A stretch of 21,975 nt of DNA from GCA-2862585 sp965661345 (lineage in GTDB: Bacteria; Bacteroidota; Bacteroidia; Flavobacteriales; UBA7312), in the NCBI GenBank assembly GCA_965661345.1, contig CBFIDK010000016.1, positions 1 to 21,975 on the forward strand, read 5' to 3'. The notes below the pieces were generated by a model that ran no database searches, was not told the origin of the DNA, and saw only the letters and a program-made list of their open reading frames with translations. Positions within the stretch are counted from its first letter, which is position 1. Every line of letters starts with the position of its first letter. The translations under genes and the position numbers were made by a program. Below are positions 19,906-21,975 of this stretch, one piece after another.

Positions 19906-21975
19906 TTAATTTAGTGTTACTTTTTTAGTTACAACCTTATCATCCATACGAATTCTTAGTAGGTATACTCCTGATGGCTCTTTAGAAATGTCAAATGACT
20001 CATTAATTTCCCCTTCAAAGTCAGTTAAATATTTTTCAGAAACAGTTTCACCCAAAGAGTTAACTAATTCTATACTAACATTTTGAATGTAATTTAGTTG
20101 TAATGTCACATTAAAGTAACCTCTTGTTGGGTTTGGATAAACCTCTATAATTTCACTAGTAAGTTCATCTACACCAACAATATCTTTAACTTCAATATTC
20201 GTGCAATACGTTTCACCTTCACAATTAAGATCAAAACAGTCTCTGGTTTCTGTTACACAAAGTGTTGAAGTCCCTTCAATGATTGACCAATCAACAACGA
20301 TTTCATTGGTGAATTGACCAGAAGAAATAAATCCTAAATTTGAAATTGTCCAGAAATATGTAGAGCCAGAGTTCTCTTGAACCGAATAGGTTACAGATGA
20401 TTCTGTATCTACTGTACTCATACCATCAATGACAAGTTCTTCTAAATCACATACTTCTAACTCCAATGTAGCAATAGAATCACAACCAAAGATATCAATA
20501 GAATAAAACTCATATGTACCACTTTCAGTGTAAACTTCACCATTCCAATCATAGGCGTCACAAGTGTAAACATAATCAGTCGACTCGCTAGGTCCTTTTA
20601 TTGTTAGGTTTAATGTAGCAACTGAATCACAACCTTCTTCATTAAATGTACTCACTGTATACACTCCACTTTCAGTATACAATTCGTTATTCCAAACATA
20701 ACTATCACAAGCTATGATGGTTGAACTAGAAGAAGAACTATTAATAATCGTTAATTCTAAAGTCACTACTGAATCACACCCTAGTGAATTTGAAGTGGTA
20801 TAGGTATACGTCCCACTTGTGATGAAATTCATACCGTTCCATACATATGAATCACATGCAGTAAAAAACTCATATGTTGAATCAGAATAAAGTATTGTAA
20901 GATCAAGGGTAACGATACTGTCACAACCTAATGAATTAACTAATACAAAAGTAGCAGAATCATTACTTTCAGTATATGTTAAACCATCTATCCAAGTAAA
21001 CTCATCACAATGTTGTTGAACATCTACTCCATATGTAGATTCATTTATTGTTAACTCTAAAACAGCAGTACTATCACAAGAATTTTCTCCAGTGGTTTCA
21101 AAGGTATATGTTCCACTTTCTGTATAAACTGAATCATTCCATGTGTAGCTGTAACATTCCGATACTACAGACAATGATGATGTACTTTCAAGTATGGTAA
21201 GGTTAAGTGTTACAATGCTATCACAACCCAATGAGTTTGTTAACAAGAAAGTTGAAGAATCAGTACTTTCTGTATAGGTTATACCATCAATCCAAGTGAA
21301 TTCATCACAGTGAACTTGAGTATCTATACCAGTTGTACTTTCATTAACAATTACGTTAAATGTATAAATACTATCGCAGCCACTGACATTAGTGTAATAG
21401 TTGGTATAAGTACCACTTACCGTATATGTGCTATCGTCCCAAACGAAAGCATCGCAAACGGTGACATCACTAAATAAACTATCCGAATTGAATATCGTAA
21501 GGTTAAGCGTTACTACACTATCACAACCTGCTGAATTTACTAATGTATAGGTTGCTGAGTCATTACTCTCTGTATAGGTTAAACCATCAATCCAAGTAAA
21601 CTCATCACAAATTTCAACAGTCTCTATTCCAGTTGTGCTTTCTAACACAGTAAGGTTAACAGTATGCGAACTATCACAACCAAATGCATTAGTATAATTG
21701 TTAGTGTATGAACCACTTGCTGTATATGTGCTATCGTCCCAAACAAAGGCATCGCAAACTGTAGTATCACTTAATGTGCTCTCTGAGTAGTTCACCGTTA
21801 GATTGAAGGTGTACGTACTATCACATCCGTTAATGTTTGTATAGTTGTTCGTATACGTTCCGCTTACCGTGTATGTGCTATCGTCCCAAACAAATGCATT
21901 ACAAACTGTTGTGTCACTAAATAAATTATCAGAATAATTTACGGTTAGATTGAAGGTGTACGTACTATCACGTCC
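19906..21975 (-). CDS. Large GCDS-repeat protein with PKD-like and T9SS sorting domains, 5' end outside window
   Basis: The frame is open from the right edge (690 codons), so only the C-terminal part is seen. A GTG at 21795 can be read as a start but falls inside a repeat (LTVNYSES), so it is not the real N-terminus. From the edge inward come about ten units of 49-51 residues with the pattern GCDSxxTLNLTI ... C(D/E)xxxW ... YTxSGTYT. After them comes a PKD-like domain (SVTYSVQ, STYFWTISN, GQFTNEIVVDW) and then a T9SS type A sorting domain (VYPNPTRGYFNV, VNSLGETV, EPSGVYLLRI, KKVTL). Each unit has two Cys, which could form disulfides outside the cell. Such proteins are cell-surface or secreted, probably adhesive; the function is unknown. 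A strong terminator lies 27 nt downstream. Confidence 0.9.
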   Translation of the reverse strand, partial: GRDSTYTFNLTVNYSDNLFSDTTVCNAFVWDDSTYTVSGTYTNNYTNINGCDSTYTFNLTVNYSESTLSDTTVCDAFVWDDSTYTASGSYTNNYTNAFGCDSSHTVNLTVLESTTGIETVEICDEFTWIDGLTYTESNDSATYTLVNSAGCDSVVTLNLTIFNSDSLFSDVTVCDAFVWDDSTYTVSGTYTNYYTNVSGCDSIYTFNVIVNESTTGIDTQVHCDEFTWIDGITYTESTDSSTFLLTNSLGCDSIVTLNLTILESTSSLSVVSECYSYTWNDSVYTESGTYTFETTGENSCDSTAVLELTINESTYGVDVQQHCDEFTWIDGLTYTESNDSATFVLVNSLGCDSIVTLDLTILYSDSTYEFFTACDSYVWNGMNFITSGTYTYTTSNSLGCDSVVTLELTIINSSSSSSTIIACDSYVWNNELYTESGVYTVSTFNEEGCDSVATLNLTIKGPSESTDYVYTCDAYDWNGEVYTESGTYEFYSIDIFGCDSIATLELEVCDLEELVIDGMSTVDTESSVTYSVQENSGSTYFWTISNLGFISSGQFTNEIVVDWSIIEGTSTLCVTETRDCFDLNCEGETYCTNIEVKDIVGVDELTSEIIEVYPNPTRGYFNVTLQLNYIQNVSIELVNSLGETVSEKYLTDFEGEINESFDISKEPSGVYLLRIRMDDKVVTKKVTLN
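20449..21975 (-). repeat. Tandem GCDS repeats with a 300-bp higher-order period
   Basis: These are about ten coding repeats of 147-153 bp. The G of GCDS/SCDS begins at 21681, 21381, 21081 and 20781, exactly 300 bp apart, and each 300-bp block is one 51-residue plus one 49-residue unit. The 51-residue type has CDEFTWIDG; the 49-residue type has CDAFVWDDS or a variant. A 20-nt segment is identical at 21425-21444, 21725-21744 and 21872-21891. The last three units (near 20449-20900) are all of the 49-residue type. Confidence 0.85.

Noticed and set aside
21793..21795. GTG as start of the GCDS-repeat protein
   Set aside because: The frame stays open to the window edge and the codon is the Val of the repeat motif LTVNYSES. 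There is no signal peptide, so the gene continues beyond the window.
20449..21975. CRISPR-like or satellite DNA array
   Set aside because: The period of about 150/300 bp is fully in frame and encodes a conserved protein unit ending in PKD and T9SS domains. It is a coding repeat.

Overview
The window comes from a Bacteroidota genome, most likely a marine Flavobacteriales-type organism. The evidence is low G+C, several secreted proteins ending in type IX secretion (T9SS) type A sorting domains, promoter -7 elements of the form TAnnTTTG, no obvious Shine-Dalgarno sequences, and family choices typical of the phylum: ParC/ParE of the Bacteroidota type, a fused alpha/beta 2-oxoacid dehydrogenase E1, and murQ followed by a small membrane protein. 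I see no tRNA, rRNA, IS element, phage gene or CRISPR array, and no gene-free stretch longer than 300 bases. The longest gap, 19707-19905, holds two terminators.

Layout. 1-1426 (minus): 5' part of a secreted choice-of-anchor B (LVIVD-repeat) protein that runs off the left edge. 1472-5973 (minus): parE then parC, overlapping by 4 nt, the topoisomerase IV operon. 6115-8680 (plus): M61 metallopeptidase and a UbiA-like prenyltransferase, 7 nt apart. 8723-12155 (plus): fused 2-oxoacid dehydrogenase E1, murQ and a small membrane protein in a tight operon. 12158-13898 (minus): secreted endonuclease/exonuclease/phosphatase (EEP) nuclease then a short-chain dehydrogenase, converging on the previous operon with a hairpin over both stop codons. 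13980-16811 (plus): a second, much larger EEP nuclease, divergent from and paralogous to the first. 16890-18652 (plus): a T9SS-secreted adhesin-like protein and a DoxX membrane protein. 18708-19706 (plus): an OmpA-like outer membrane protein. 19906-21975 (minus): the C-terminal 690 codons of a large repeat-rich T9SS protein that runs off the right edge.

The left half is housekeeping: DNA decatenation, quinone-type prenylation, branched-chain oxoacid oxidation and cell-wall recycling. The right half is mostly cell-surface and secreted material. The most useful observations are the divergent nuclease paralogs with different C-terminal export signals, a 300-bp higher-order repeat in the right-edge gene, and two genes whose longest reading frame starts at a TTG that is really part of a promoter. 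I found no convincing new multi-gene system.
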